Source: Stratiolaelaps scimitus (lineage: Eukaryota > Arthropoda > Arachnida > Mesostigmata > Laelapidae). Taken from it: a DNA stretch of 64,000 bases. The stretch is from positions 26,033,501 through 26,097,500 of the forward strand of contig JABWDB010000001.1 in assembly GCA_019614645.1 (NCBI GenBank), written 5' to 3'. Shown one piece after another: positions 1-10,276 of the stretch. The notes below the pieces were generated by a model. That model was not told the DNA's origin. It saw nothing but the letters and a program-made list of their open reading frames with translations, and did not search any database. The first letter of the stretch is position 1; each line of letters opens with the position of its first letter. The translations under genes were made by a program, and so were the position numbers.

Positions 1-2
1 AT

Positions 3-719
3 ATTCTTCTGTCGTTCGTTCTTGCTATTGGTATCTATGGTCCAGTTGTGCTAATGACAGATATCAAAACAGAAGCCTTGCAATATGAACACACTGATAA
101 TGGCACTGCGCGTTATGATACCAGGGTGGCGTATGGATGTGCGGCAAAGTCAATTATGGACGAGCCCCTGTTCAAGATTTACGCCTTCCTTCGTGAACTC
201 CTCGCCCGCGCAGTTCCCATTGTTCTGGTGACAGGGTTGAACATTCGAATTATTCTAAGCCTGCGTCAGCACTGGAAGGACAGAGTGAACATCAGATGTT
301 CAGCCGATGACAAGAATCGCGCAATTGAGGAACGCCGCCTGGTCTACCTGTTAGCAGTGATTGTGGTCATGTTCATTGTGTGTACAACCCCGCAAGCGAT
401 ATCATGGCTCATCGCGAAGAGGGACACAATAGATAGCTCATACGCGTATGAGGTGTTCGATTCGATAGGACAAATGCTAGTCGCCATCAATGCCGCTTGC
501 AACTTCTATCTCTACTGTTTCTGCTCGAAGGCCGTTCGTAAGGCGATTGTGGATCTGCTACGCGAACTGTGCAACGCGATTGCTCGGACGGCAACACTGG
601 TGAAGCCAAAATATTTGGCTAACTCGGGATGCGCACCCTATGATGGGCTTTCGTTAGCAACGACGTCAAGTCAAGCAACGCAACAAACCGCTGTATCAAA
701 CCAGTGGAGCGAAATGTAA
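3..719 (+). CDS. GPCR-1: class A G-protein-coupled receptor, 3' part (cut by window edge)
   Basis: The frame is open from the first full codon at base 3 to the TAA at 717-719 (238 residues), and the gene continues left of the window. It aligns with GPCR-2 and GPCR-3 downstream from transmembrane segment 4 onward. What can be seen: the end of TM4, extracellular loop 2 with an N-glycosylation site (NGT) and its Cys, TM5, a basic third intracellular loop ending in EERR, TM6 with CTTPQ, and TM7 with NFYLYCFCS in place of the usual NPxxY. The tail carries the SLAT motif found in all receptors of this array. A plasma-membrane receptor, probably for a neuropeptide, is inferred from the fold and the TM7 form. 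The first Met-like codon inside the window is not the true start. Confidence 0.85.
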   Translation: MLLSFVLAIGIYGPVVLMTDIKTEALQYEHTDNGTARYDTRVAYGCAAKSIMDEPLFKIYAFLRELLARAVPIVLVTGLNIRIILSLRQHWKDRVNIRCSADDKNRAIEERRLVYLLAVIVVMFIVCTTPQAISWLIAKRDTIDSSYAYEVFDSIGQMLVAINAACNFYLYCFCSKAVRKAIVDLLRELCNAIARTATLVKPKYLANSGCAPYDGLSLATTSSQATQQTAVSNQWSEM

Positions 720-1909
720 AAGGCGAAATTATGATGAACGCATGCGTATGCCTGACAGTCAATATTGATGATCAGTGTTCACGTTAACCCTTCATTAGGA
801 CTAGTAATACATACGTATAGTGCTATTATGGTAAAATTGACGTAGTGTATATATTCTACATTCACATATACTTTTATATTATGCATACATATATACGCCA
901 AGGAATCGGGGGGCCAGTTCATTTAACGAGTAACGGAGATATATAATAAGAGAATTTAAGCTTGAGGTAGTTTGAAGTAATTCATTTAGTCCCGTACTCT
1001 GAGTGAGGGCAACACTAACGCGAGTAGCACTAGACAGAAACTAAAGCGCAGAAGGACAAGCGCTGGCACGCCTGGCCAGCGGCAACCTAGCTAGAGGCAT
1101 CGCTCGATGACGAAAGCTGCTGAATGGAACGGAGGCTGTGTCAATACACAAAAACCTTCTCTGCTACAAATATTGTATTTGTGATACCTGTGCATAAACA
1201 AGTAAATGGTCACATTTTCTAAATAATGTTCGTCTCTTTTTTACCAATTTACAGAAAATATTAGAGAAAGAGAGACGGTCAAATGGGGAAAGATCCATCC
1301 ATGTGCGAGGCTGGGTGGCCAGCCGACTCGATGCGGCGATAACTGATAGGAAGAACTTCGTGCGGTAGCAGCCTCCGCGTGTCAACCCTCCCAGCCGCAG
1401 TACAACGGCACAGTAGAAAAGTTGTTAAAAGTTAATGAGTTCAACTATAGGGCGGCAAATTCGTGACGGGGCAAGCTGACGATAACATTCGAAGTTACAA
1501 CGCACAATTTTTAAACGTATATGCGAAATGCTAGCTCTTGCCATAGGCTCGATAGTTTGAATAAAGCCACAGCAGTGTTGGTGCGTGATTCCTTTGTGCT
1601 CCTTTACAAACGATCGTTGCGGCATCAGCTAGGTATCTCACACGATTCCAAAGAGGTCAATTAGCTCGTATGGTACAAATTATGGCCCGTGGGACAAGAC
1701 ACCCACGTCATGGAGTGATGGGATAGGACAAGTGGGCAGCTATATCGTCGGCTTGCTGAAATACGAAGCTGGCTGGCAGTAATCGCCGAAGAAAATAAAA
1801 AATACGAGTACTCTTTGAACGCTATATGCTTCATATATCGTATTTGATGTAATCCATGAAAAGTGAATAAGGGGTCATATCCGATTTCCTGTTTATTTTA
1901 GTCGACACG
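720..1909. other. Intergenic spacer after GPCR-1
   Basis: AT-rich spacer. Short open frames on the minus strand (1164-1385 and 1425-1625) show no recognisable domain and are probably chance. No clear AATAAA was found just after GPCR-1. Nothing else is supported. Confidence 0.5.
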
Positions 1910-2676
1910 AATTCGGGTGGCCGATAAGTAATGATCGTTTTTCTAGTCACTTTGGATTGCTGTATGTTTTGAAAGAGTGAACAGATCTTAATCAATATAG
2001 TGTACATCCTCGCTTTCTATTATTCTTGCCCATCGATCCCATCAGGCTGCATGCGTATCCCGTAGTGGAAAATCACCACCTTGGCATGGAAGGCGATCCA
2101 CCTATCCACCCTATTTTGGATCTCGTCAACACAGGCCCCCCCCCGCGCAGAGCGTGCCCCATCGATCTGAATAGGTGTATGGAGCAACGTCTGGGTGCTA
2201 TACGTCGGGTGCGATTGAATTTTCTAGCAAGATCGGCTACAGGAATCGGCGGGTTGCTGGAGCAACATGGGCAATATCACTTTCCACTGTCGTTTCCTCC
2301 TCAGCGGCCGTCTCCTGTCATTTTCTCGGTTTGGTTTCATCAGGTTTGAGCTAACCAAGTGTATAATGGGGCCCTTCCTGATTCCACCAAAATACGCAGC
2401 GTTATCTTGTGACCATGATTTCTAGCTAGAACCAGTCATTTTTGAGTATTATCGTCGGGTATCCATTTTTGATGTTGCGCAAGAATTCTGTACAGAAAAC
2501 GTTTCAATATTTCACTAAGCAAATTGAGACGGGCGCCAGTGACGTCTCCGGTGAATTCGCCTTCCACTTCACACGCCATCCTCATGGTCTCAGCTGCGTT
2601 TGAACCCCATACCGTATATTTTAGTGAAACTACAAAACTTCAAAGATGGGCGGTCACTACTTATCGGCCAACGTAA
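1910..2676 (-). mobile_element. Decayed, internally deleted mariner (irritans-like) transposon
   Basis: Two terminal inverted repeats bound the element: 1918-1937 reads TGGCCGATAAGTAATGATCG, and the reverse complement of 2651-2670 matches it at 18 of 20 bases. The repeat resembles the terminal repeats of irritans-subfamily mariners (a GTTGGC-GATAAGT core). On the minus strand, about 2030-2140 reads as a transposase C-terminus with WIAFHAKVVIFHYGIRMQ, matching the family's W-I-x-S...FF-x-x-GI-R-K-L end. Just upstream lies a degraded PDVAPY, matching the PD-x-AP-S-D block around the third catalytic Asp. At roughly 750 bp it is shorter than an intact mariner (about 1.3 kb) and full of stops, so it is dead. 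Confidence 0.72.
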
Positions 2677-3078
2677 TTTAGCATTCTCTTGCGTCAGTCG
2701 CGGAGCAACATAGCCCCGTCACGGAGACAATACAGCCGAATAAACCAAAAGCAAGAAAGACGCCTCATTAACAAATGGGTGCTTCTTTAGACTTGTGGCC
2801 TTCGGAGGTGTTCTTTGAAGTATTTCACGTTCAACGGGTACAATTGTCACCCAATTTTATAATTACCCAATATAAGTTCTACCGAGTTCTACGTTCATGT
2901 ATGTATCACATGAAGAAGCAAACTAGTCCTTTTCTCTTAGTGTCGATAATCGAGTCTCTTTCTCACAATCAGACATTCTATTGAAAATGCTGCCTTGTGA
3001 CTAGTATATGACGCCAACAAGATTACAACGAATTTCACTAACATACGTCTCACTAATATACAGCGTTATGCAATACGT
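2677..3078. other. Spacer between mariner relic and GPCR-2 promoter
   Basis: No gene seen. A 69-codon frame at 2775-2984 has no features of a real protein. Confidence 0.5.
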
Positions 3079-3128
3079 CTATATTTGTTCGAAAACCACT
3101 ATTGAAGCAAGAAACTTCCAAAGAAGGC
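3079..3128 (+). promoter_or_regulatory. GPCR-2 candidate core promoter: TATA-like plus conserved box
   Basis: The box ACTTCCAAAGAAGGC at 3114-3128 recurs upstream of GPCR-3 (7913) and the GPCR-3 copy (11828). A TATA-like CTATATTT at 3079-3086 precedes it by about 30 bases, as TATA-like stretches do in the other two. Conservation between diverged paralogues suggests a start-site or promoter element; this is inference. Confidence 0.35.
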
Positions 3129-3410
3129 GTAGACTAATTAGGCATCGGTCTTGAGAACATATTAGCATGCGACGAGGGTTCGTATTCATTAGATTGCTAA
3201 AGAGGTGATACCGAATTCATAGGACATTATTCACGCCATAAAGGGGACTGCCGGTACAGCTGTCAGGTTGACAAATCCTCACAAATTGTTGGTCTCCGGA
3301 AGAAAAACGGTGAATCTATCGCGGCCCCGCTTCGCATGTTGGTTGCGACTCGACGTTCAGACGTTACATCAGCAATAGAATCAGCGGCCTGTGTTCCACT
3401 CCGCCAGATC

Positions 3411-3599
3411 GTAAGTTGTTTAACCCTTCTGATTATTAAATCACCAATCGGAATATTGTCATCAGCGTATCTGTTGTGTGCTTCACCGAAAATAAAGCCT
3501 TGAGCGTCTGACGCCTAAATCCCAATGCGAAAACATACTGAGCCTTATCACCCCCTGATGTATAGACCAAACATTTTGATACATTCTGTTACATTTCAG
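3411..3599 (+). other. Predicted intron in the 5' untranslated region of GPCR-2
   Basis: The donor GTAAGTTGT at 3411 occupies the same place as an identical donor upstream of GPCR-3 (8246) and of its copy (12070). A plausible acceptor, TTACATTTCAG, ends at 3599. Downstream of the intron, a short stretch including CTTATCCTGTGAACAGCT also matches the GPCR-3 leader. Confidence 0.4.
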
Positions 3600-3708
3600 T
3601 TCAGACATCATTTCGGTCCCATCTACTCTCGTTCACGTACACATGGAGCTTATCCTGTGAACAGCTGGTACATCAACTAATCTACAACCAGTAGGATGCT
3701 CTGAAAGC

Positions 3709-4887
3709 ATGGCCATCATAATCAACGCCACCGCCTATAATGATACAGTGAACGGTACGGATGATCTGGCCACGAGTGGCAACCAACGTTTTGAACTCCA
3801 GCCAAGTTCAGTGATCGACGTCATCTATGTGCTCGTTCTCGCACTTGGGATTTGCGGGAATCTCCTCAATCTATTGGTGCTTTCGCAGCCCAGCCTTCGA
3901 GGCGTAACCTACGTGTATCTATTCTGGCTTGCACTTTCCGATCTCCTCTTTCTAGTGACGCACTCGCTAGTGCACTTATTCCAATGGATTGCTCCGAACG
4001 CCATGTTCAACTACTATCCTATGTTCCTGCTGTGCCGGCTCAAACCCGCCTTGGGAGAGGCGTTCTGCGCAACCAGTGCGTTCATCATTACTCTCCTGAC
4101 AATCGACCGCTACCGAATCGTTTGCGGTTCACTTGGATACAAGGAGAAGTCGAGTCGGCAGCTGGCAGCAGTCTCCATTCCACTGTCGTTCGTGCTTGCC
4201 TTTGTCATTTATACTCCCACCGTGTTCTTAACCGATACCGAGGAGTTCGTCTCGTCATTCGAGTTTACTCACGTCGCGAATGGCACCACTATCACCACCA
4301 CCCGTTACGATACAGAGGTGCTGTACTCATGTCAGATTTTACCGCTGATCAACGAGCGTATGACTCGGATCTACACCGCCGCTCGTGAAACAATCGCCCG
4401 AGCATTCCCGATGATCTTTGTGACACACCTAAATATACGAATTATATTAGCTTTGCGGGAGCGCCGCAATCAGCTCAGGTCCGCAGAGAATAGCCGAGAG
4501 ACGGAGGAACGACGTGTCATCTATCTGCTGATAGCAGTAGTGTTTGTTTTTCTCGTGTGTACGACGCCACAGGCGATCTCATGGCTGATCGGAACGAAGG
4601 ACGTCATCGAAAACTCATATTGGTACAAGATCTTCGATTCAATTTGCGATCTTCTCGTCGCGGTTAATGCTGCGTGCAATTTTTACCTATACTGTTTCTG
4701 CTCAATGGCCGTTTACAGGACCTTTGTAAACATGGTACAACGATCGTATAAGAAGACCACTCAAAGCGTGGCAGTGCTAAAACGACAAAAACGTTGGACT
4801 AACTCACAGTCAATACAGTATGCTGAATTTTCACTTGCAACCATTGCAAATCAACCGACCTGCCAAACGACTGTAATATGCCGGTAG
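3709..4887 (+). CDS. GPCR-2: class A G-protein-coupled receptor (neuropeptide-receptor-like)
   Basis: Complete intronless 392-codon receptor with start ATG at 3709. The extracellular N-terminus (residues 1-35) has N-glycosylation sites at N6, N11 and N15. Approximate membrane segments are TM1 36-58 (GN at 50-51), TM2 67-90 (D78), TM3 113-135 with DRY at 133-135, TM4 153-174, TM5 227-249, TM6 267-293 (C284, P287) and TM7 307-331. C109 and C208 can form the usual TM3-loop 2 disulfide, and N191 in loop 2 is another glycosylation site. TM7 has NFYLY (324-328) instead of NPxxY, a form seen in several peptide receptors. Cys329/331 could be palmitoylated. The closest family I can suggest is FMRFamide-receptor or GPR139-like; the ligand is unknown. 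It is a tandem paralogue of GPCR-1 and GPCR-3, and its 3' half is duplicated at 10.48 kb. Confidence 0.93.
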   Translation: MAIIINATAYNDTVNGTDDLATSGNQRFELQPSSVIDVIYVLVLALGICGNLLNLLVLSQPSLRGVTYVYLFWLALSDLLFLVTHSLVHLFQWIAPNAMFNYYPMFLLCRLKPALGEAFCATSAFIITLLTIDRYRIVCGSLGYKEKSSRQLAAVSIPLSFVLAFVIYTPTVFLTDTEEFVSSFEFTHVANGTTITTTRYDTEVLYSCQILPLINERMTRIYTAARETIARAFPMIFVTHLNIRIILALRERRNQLRSAENSRETEERRVIYLLIAVVFVFLVCTTPQAISWLIGTKDVIENSYWYKIFDSICDLLVAVNAACNFYLYCFCSMAVYRTFVNMVQRSYKKTTQSVAVLKRQKRWTNSQSIQYAEFSLATIANQPTCQTTVICR

Positions 4888-4992
4888 AGTGAGGAAATGT
4901 GTGACAATAATAACAACTCGACGCATGTGTAGGGGGCGCGGCAATTTGTTCGTATCAATGTTCTTATTCCTGTTTAAAATAGTGGCCTTCAA

Positions 4993-4998
4993 AATAAA
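4993..4998 (+). terminator. Polyadenylation signal of GPCR-2
   Basis: AATAAA lies 106 bases after the GPCR-2 stop codon. It is kept in the degenerate copy at 11022-11027. Confidence 0.6.
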
Positions 4999-5064
4999 GC
5001 TTGGTCGTTTAATGTAAACTATCGCGAACGCTGGCCCGTTGCATTTCCACTGGTTGTTCTATTC

Positions 5065-5122
5065 ACGGGTTCGATAGCCACGGTTGCACATTTGCATTAA
5101 AAAGGGGTCCGTCTTATGAAGC
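5065..5122 (+). repeat. SINE fragment (tRNA-derived family)
   Basis: Contains a B-box-like GGGTTCGATAGCC followed by CGGTTGCACATTTGCATT and TCCGTCTTATGAAGC. The same order occurs in the fuller copies at 6.6 and 37.8 kb. It is absent at the matching place in the duplicate unit (about 11090-11105). Confidence 0.7.
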
Positions 5123-6483
5123 CGTTGAAACTTTTCTGCCGGGTTTGACAATAAAACCCCTAACAGGATGTTCCCTGAGAGAATATCGCCTTGCTTGACT
5201 TTATATAGGTAGCCAATATTTTCAGTTTTCCTACAGTGAAATAACTTAATTTACGAATTGTAAGGTCATTGAAGATACATAAGAATAGAGACATACGAAT
5301 TGTTGGTGTTGTGATTTAGGCGGCATCAACCCTGCGGAGAAACCTGCGCTGCGCTAGACTTTATTAGGTTCTAAAGTACTAATGGCTATTGCAACCCTAG
5401 TGAACTAAAGGTAAAGGCCTTCGATATTTAACGACATAGCGCGAAGCATCTCTTAACAACGATTCAACATGCTCTCCATGTTCAAATTTCTGCTAGACGA
5501 CCGCGATAGGACAGGCGTCTCTGCACATCTCCCTTGGGCTGTATCAGTAAATCCCATCTCTTGATGCTTACAGTGTCGTCTATATCTGATGCTATATTAT
5601 GCATGAGAGCTAATTCGTCGCGGGATTTCCCAAACACTCTTTTTCACGGATGCATTACAAGTGCGGAACATTCGAATACTGAGTGCCCCTCGGATGTAAA
5701 AAGACAACAACGATAGTAATCCGTGTACTCCCTAGTCAGAATCACGTCAACCAAACAAGATAAAGCCCCTCACGTAATTGCTAACTCGAAACAGCTTCAG
5801 AGAAGAGTCCCACACAAATGTTCCTTCTCAATGTTTTAATTGTTTAAGGAATTGATAAAGCACACAACAAGCAACGGGGCCTCGATCGTGTGCAACGCCA
5901 TGCAAATATCCTATTAACAATTCCCTTTCTGGCCATGACGTTCGCCTGTGCATTCATTCCGGCTCGTGTATTGGTCCGGATGAAGACACAACAGAAAAGT
6001 TTGTTTGCTCTTGTCGGGACATTTACAAATCATTGTGAACATTTTCTCGTCAATCTTTCCCACAATTCCAGTATGGAAATTTGCTGAAAATTGAAAATGA
6101 ATGCGAATCAATATTCAAGTGCTTGAGCCTAGGCACGTACGCCTCAATAGACACCGACACTGTGCTAAATAAAAACGAATAAATATAGGGTGCGTGCTAA
6201 TTGTTGTTTTGGGTTGGATGTACATGAATTAGAAGGCAGTTGTGAAATGACGCCCGCAAATCAATGAAAAAATAGGCTAAATGATTTGGCTCAATTCCAA
6301 ACAGATGGAGAATTTCTGGTTAGCGGTCGAACCCTGTTACACGCAATAGCCCGTACTTGTCTGACGTGACCTTTGACCAGGGTGAAACACTAACAATAAA
6401 GCTTCTGCATTAACGGGCCCATTCAAACGTTCTAGACAATGCGGAACTTTTGAAAACGTCCCGCTCCTCGCCTGAACGCTACG
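5123..6483. other. Spacer; start of this stretch is shared with the second unit
   Basis: Patches up to about 5350 (for example GGTGTTGTGATTTAGGCGG near 5304) recur near 11511, so they belong to the duplicated unit. The rest, to 6483, has no match in the second unit and no gene I can support. Confidence 0.45.
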
Positions 6484-6692
6484 ACAATGTTACGAAAGTA
6501 AATCTTTCGGGATGGCCCTCAGGAAAAATTTGTCGTTCACGGTACAACTGTTTCGGCCTTGCTTCATAAGACGGATCCCTTGAATGCAAATGTGCAGCGG
6601 TGGGAGTCGAACCCGTGTATGCATCTACGCATCTCCTCCGGTTGCAGGGCGGCGCACACGAGTGCACCACCAGGACACCGGGTAATTGAACT
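6484..6692 (-). repeat. tRNA-derived SINE, near full length
   Basis: Read on the minus strand it starts near 6692 with CCCGGTGTCCTGGTGGTGC (A-box region). It reaches a near-perfect pol III B box, GGTTCGACTCC (6603-6613), then a non-tRNA body with GCACATTTGCATT and TCCGTCTTATGAAGC, and a tail with GTTGTACCGTG. The same layout occurs at 37771-37965 on the + strand. SINEs are moved by the reverse transcriptase of a LINE; no partner LINE is seen here. Confidence 0.75.
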
Positions 6693-6817
6693 CTTTTCAA
6701 TAGGGAGGTTCCTATTAGATTTAATAGCCAAAATCAGGACAAATCGGATCTTATATGATTTGCTGGTATGGCGTAACGAATTACGAATTATGAGTGTGCC
6801 GAAATCATACCCTTTGG

Positions 6818-6820
<3 letters not shown>

Positions 6821-6868
<48 letters not shown>

Positions 6869-6880
6869 GTATATATATAT
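6821..6880. repeat. (TA)n microsatellite
   Basis: About 60 bases of alternating TA with a few G interruptions. Confidence 0.95.
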
Positions 6881-6916
6881 TTCTGTGCAGCTTTTTTTGT
6901 CGGATGCTATTGTATA

Positions 6917-6988
6917 AGTAAGTAAATTTGCCAGCCAACATTGTACACCCACGGTACTGCTTTCGGCATTGCTTAATAAGCTTCATGG
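6917..6988 (-). repeat. SINE 3' fragment
   Basis: On the minus strand it reads GCAATGCCGAAAGCAGTACCG and then GGCAAATTTACTTAC, matching the body and tail of the SINE copies at 6.5 and 37.9 kb. The tRNA-like head is missing. Confidence 0.6.
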
Positions 6989-7886
6989 GCTATGGTTAGC
7001 ATCTAATCAACAGTCGTACGCTCCTTTGGAATCCTATATCTAGCTGTGTATAACGTTAGAGCTATAACGGTCCTGTAATACTTATTCATAACACTTCGGC
7101 ATTAATTGGGAGCATTCGCATGCTTAATAATTACGCCGCCGTAGCTCGTAAAGGCAGATGCAGGTTATTTAACACGAGAATGACCCTCGCGAGGAACGGC
7201 GCGCTTAATGAATAGCTACCCACATGTAGCCATTGTTTATTATGATGTATACTATTATTATTAGTCTAAGGATACGTTCTATCCGCCTCCTTTCAATACT
7301 CAAATATCCGCTATGCACAAGCGATCGTCGGGTGCTCGAAATAGGATTTTCGTTACCACATGGGGCATACAAATCAAAGGAGCCATCTCGTGAATTTATC
7401 CGTGAAACACTGCCCTCAAATGCCTGCATTGGATACCCTGTCATAACGAAACTCTTAAATGTGCACAGAGATGCGGTATATATGAAGGTGATACCATCCT
7501 CGAAAAAAAAAGCTGCCGAATCATTGCCTTGTCGTCGAAATCGATTGGGTGTATGGTATTGTCAAGTAGCATTTCCATTTGTGAAAGTCCCACACGATTC
7601 ACTATCCTACATGAGTCTAAAAATCGAAATTACCTATTTGGCGTCACCGATCAACCGATGCCCACGAACTCAGCAATCGAGACTCAAGTAAGCACAGATA
7701 TATGAACTTTTCCCCCCATGTACTAAGATAATGCGTCGAAAACAGCAATCACTGTGCAATCAGTCTATTATACAATGATCTAGGCCAATATCTAGGCCAA
7801 TAATAACTAAACACAGGATTTTCCCGAAATATGCGTCGTCACTTTGTCATCCACCAGCTTCCCTTGTACTTATATAATACAATGCC
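6989..7886. other. Spacer before GPCR-3 promoter
   Basis: A 152-codon open frame at 7233-7691 (+) has no recognisable domain, and I do not call it a gene. Near 7780-7803 a 12-base stretch around CTAGGCCAATA is repeated in tandem. Confidence 0.35.
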
Positions 7887-7927
7887 TGTTTATACATCGC
7901 CCAAAGTAGCCAACTTCCAAAGAAGGC
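7887..7927 (+). promoter_or_regulatory. GPCR-3 candidate core promoter: TATA-like plus conserved box
   Basis: TATA-like TTATACA at about 7889 (and TATATAA near 7871) lies before ACTTCCAAAGAAGGC at 7913-7927. The box is shared with GPCR-2 and the GPCR-3 copy. A role in transcription start is inferred from position and conservation. Confidence 0.35.
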
Positions 7928-8245
7928 AGTTGTCTAAGAAGAAATCCGTCTGAAGAGAAAGCACGAACGAGGTTAGCCTGAAAAGATTGGCTATATTCCG
8001 TAGCTGGCTGCAGATCGAGCGAATGCTGGTTAAAGGTACAATAGGAAATCCAAACATCGGGTAGAATAGTCGATATTGTTGTTCGTCTGGTCGGCGCACA
8101 CTCCGTTTTAGGTCTGTAGACGAAACGTTAAGCACTCGAATCGAACGCCTTTGATCGAGCCTGATTTATCACTATTTGACTATTTTAATTTCTTTTGTGA
8201 GTCCGTACGCCACCTGCGAAGTGAATTCACTCACTCTACGAGATG

Positions 8246-8352
8246 GTAAGTTGTCCGATACACATTGTGTGCTGCAACATACGCCACCAGTTTGTCGTTA
8301 TCGAGCATCGATCGGTAAATGGAATCGAAACCTCAGACGTTTCCTTCCTCAG
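8246..8352 (+). other. Predicted intron in the 5' untranslated region of GPCR-3 (107 bases)
   Basis: Donor GAGATG|GTAAGT at 8246 and acceptor TTTCCTTCCTCAG ending at 8352 give a 107-base intron. The duplicate unit has the same two signals at 12070 and 12176, again 107 bases apart. No in-frame coding join to the ATG at 8651 is evident, so the exon is probably untranslated. Confidence 0.5.
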
Positions 8353-8650
8353 GTGGATACTGTAATATCATATATTACATGTGTTGACCTTATTATATCA
8401 CAGTTCATATCATATCTTCAGCATAACGTATCTGCAAAGGTACACTGCAAATGTCGAGGTACTCTCAGGGACAAGCGCCGGTTACGGGAAATATTACAGC
8501 CAGCTACGTCCACTTGTTCTTGCATTTATTACTGCTATGGGGATACGATCTCACTTTCGACTTTATTATTCCTTCCAGATATTATCAGACATCTGCCTTA
8601 TCCCGTGAACAGCTCAATTCAGCTCTAACCAATAAGAATTCACTGGAAAA

Positions 8651-9988
8651 ATGAGCTCGCTCATCTATGTATTAAACAGGACTGTCGAGTTGGTAGACGC
8701 ACAAAATGAGACTGAGATCGATACGTCGTTCTACAATGATAGTATCGGTATGGATATCATGAACTTTACAGACGATCCCTTTCCGAGGGGTGACAACATC
8801 TCGGATCTGCAGGATGCCAACAATGACGCTCCGTCATTGGATTCGTACGATGTTATCTATCAAATCATTCTCGCCCTCGGAATTTGCGGAAACTCTCTCA
8901 ACCTTTTGGTGCTATCGCGACCCAGCCTTCGGGGAGTAACATACTGTTACCTGTTCTGGCTAGCTATGTCCGATCTCTTATATTTATGGGTCGATTCGAC
9001 GATGTATTTGTTGGAAAATATTGACAGGGATTTCATGTTCACCTATTATCCTATATTCGCAATGTGTCGGATTAAATTCGCTTTGGCAAATGCGTTCAGT
9101 GCGAGCAGTGCGTTCATTGTAACCGTCCTGACGATGGACCGCTATCGAGCCGTCTGCAATCCACTAGAGTGCAAGGACAAGTTGAGTCGGAAGCGGGCAG
9201 CGATCACAATCGCCTGCTCATTCGCATTCGCAGCTAGCATCTACATCCCGGTTATGTTTCAGAGCGAAGTTGAAGAATTTGTCTATCCCTACAAGTATGA
9301 AGATGTTAATGGCACGCTCTTTTACGATACGGAGGTGCTCTACTCATGCAAGATGGTGGCGATAATGGACCAGCCTTCATTTAGGATCTACGCGGCGATT
9401 CGTGAATTCGTCGCTCGAGTATTTCCGATCATGGCAGTGACAATATTCAATTTTCGAATTATCTCAGCCCTCCGTGATCATCGAAGGGACCGAAGAAGTC
9501 TTCGATGTTCAGCTGGCGAAAAGGCTCGCGCGAATGAGGAACGCCGCTTGATCTCTCTGTTAATACTAGTTGTGCTTATGTTTGTTGTGTGCACATCGCC
9601 GCAGGCGATCTCCTGGATGGTCGGAACGAAAGATAGTGTCGAGAAATCATCCTCGTACAAGGCGTTCGACAGTGCATGCGACATCCTAGTTACGATTAAT
9701 GCCGCTTGCAACTTTTACCTCTACTGTTTCTGCTCGAAGGCCGTTCGGAAGACTTTACGAGATATGGTGAACGGGTTGTACAAGACGATAACTGGAACAG
9801 CAGGCCTGCGTAAGCGAAAGTGTTTAACGAGGTCACGATCAACGCCTTATGCGACCTATGAAGAAAGCTCGCTCGCAACGATGTCAGGTCGGTCGACCCA
9901 CCAGACAGGCTTGTCGTCACATTACTTGAGTGAACATGCGGCAAGTGAAAATGCAGAAGATATAAATAATGCATGTATAAAGCTGTAG
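8651..9988 (+). CDS. GPCR-3: class A G-protein-coupled receptor (neuropeptide-receptor-like)
   Basis: Complete intronless 445-codon receptor starting at the ATG at 8651. The longer N-terminus (about 65 residues, acidic) has N-glycosylation sites at N9, N19, N29, N38 and N49. TM1 has GN at 80-81, TM2 has D108, TM3 ends in DRY at 163-165, TM6 has C314 and P317, and TM7 has NFYLY at 354-358. C139 and C233 should form the loop 2 disulfide; N220 in loop 2 is a glycosylation site. The third intracellular loop is very basic (RDHRRDRRSLR). The tail of about 80 residues is Ser/Thr-rich, with the array's SLAT motif and many possible phosphorylation sites. It is clearly paralogous to GPCR-2, with a longer N-terminus and tail. 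A G-protein-coupled peptide receptor is inferred; the ligand is unknown. Confidence 0.93.
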   Translation: MSSLIYVLNRTVELVDAQNETEIDTSFYNDSIGMDIMNFTDDPFPRGDNISDLQDANNDAPSLDSYDVIYQIILALGICGNSLNLLVLSRPSLRGVTYCYLFWLAMSDLLYLWVDSTMYLLENIDRDFMFTYYPIFAMCRIKFALANAFSASSAFIVTVLTMDRYRAVCNPLECKDKLSRKRAAITIACSFAFAASIYIPVMFQSEVEEFVYPYKYEDVNGTLFYDTEVLYSCKMVAIMDQPSFRIYAAIREFVARVFPIMAVTIFNFRIISALRDHRRDRRSLRCSAGEKARANEERRLISLLILVVLMFVVCTSPQAISWMVGTKDSVEKSSSYKAFDSACDILVTINAACNFYLYCFCSKAVRKTLRDMVNGLYKTITGTAGLRKRKCLTRSRSTPYATYEESSLATMSGRSTHQTGLSSHYLSEHAASENAEDINNACIKL

Positions 9989-10276
9989 TATCAGGATCAT
10001 CGTCATCGCTACCATCTCTGCTCACGAGGACAACGTGGCCAGAAACGCTCGGTCGCCTCCAATGGCGGGCCTAAGCTGGTAACCGGTTGCAGTTTTTCGA
10101 AGTTTGTAGTCAGCTGTTGGAAAGCCGTTCAGCGTGACATTTACGATCTCTGCCAGTTGTATCAGAAACAACCCTGCTAGTTCCACTAGAACTCTCCTTC
10201 TCGAACGTTGTTATTTACAGAGAACTCCTAGATGATATGGTTAGCCGTAGATTAATAACACAAGCCAAGTCAAGAG

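Noticed and set aside
3852..4388. A 178-codon + strand frame inside GPCR-2
   Set aside because: Shadow frame of the receptor; it has no features of its own, and the receptor frame has all seven membrane segments.
7233..7691. A 152-codon frame before GPCR-3
   Set aside because: No domain, no codon evidence, missing from the duplicate unit, and it starts in an AT-rich run of Ile/Met codons. Likely chance.
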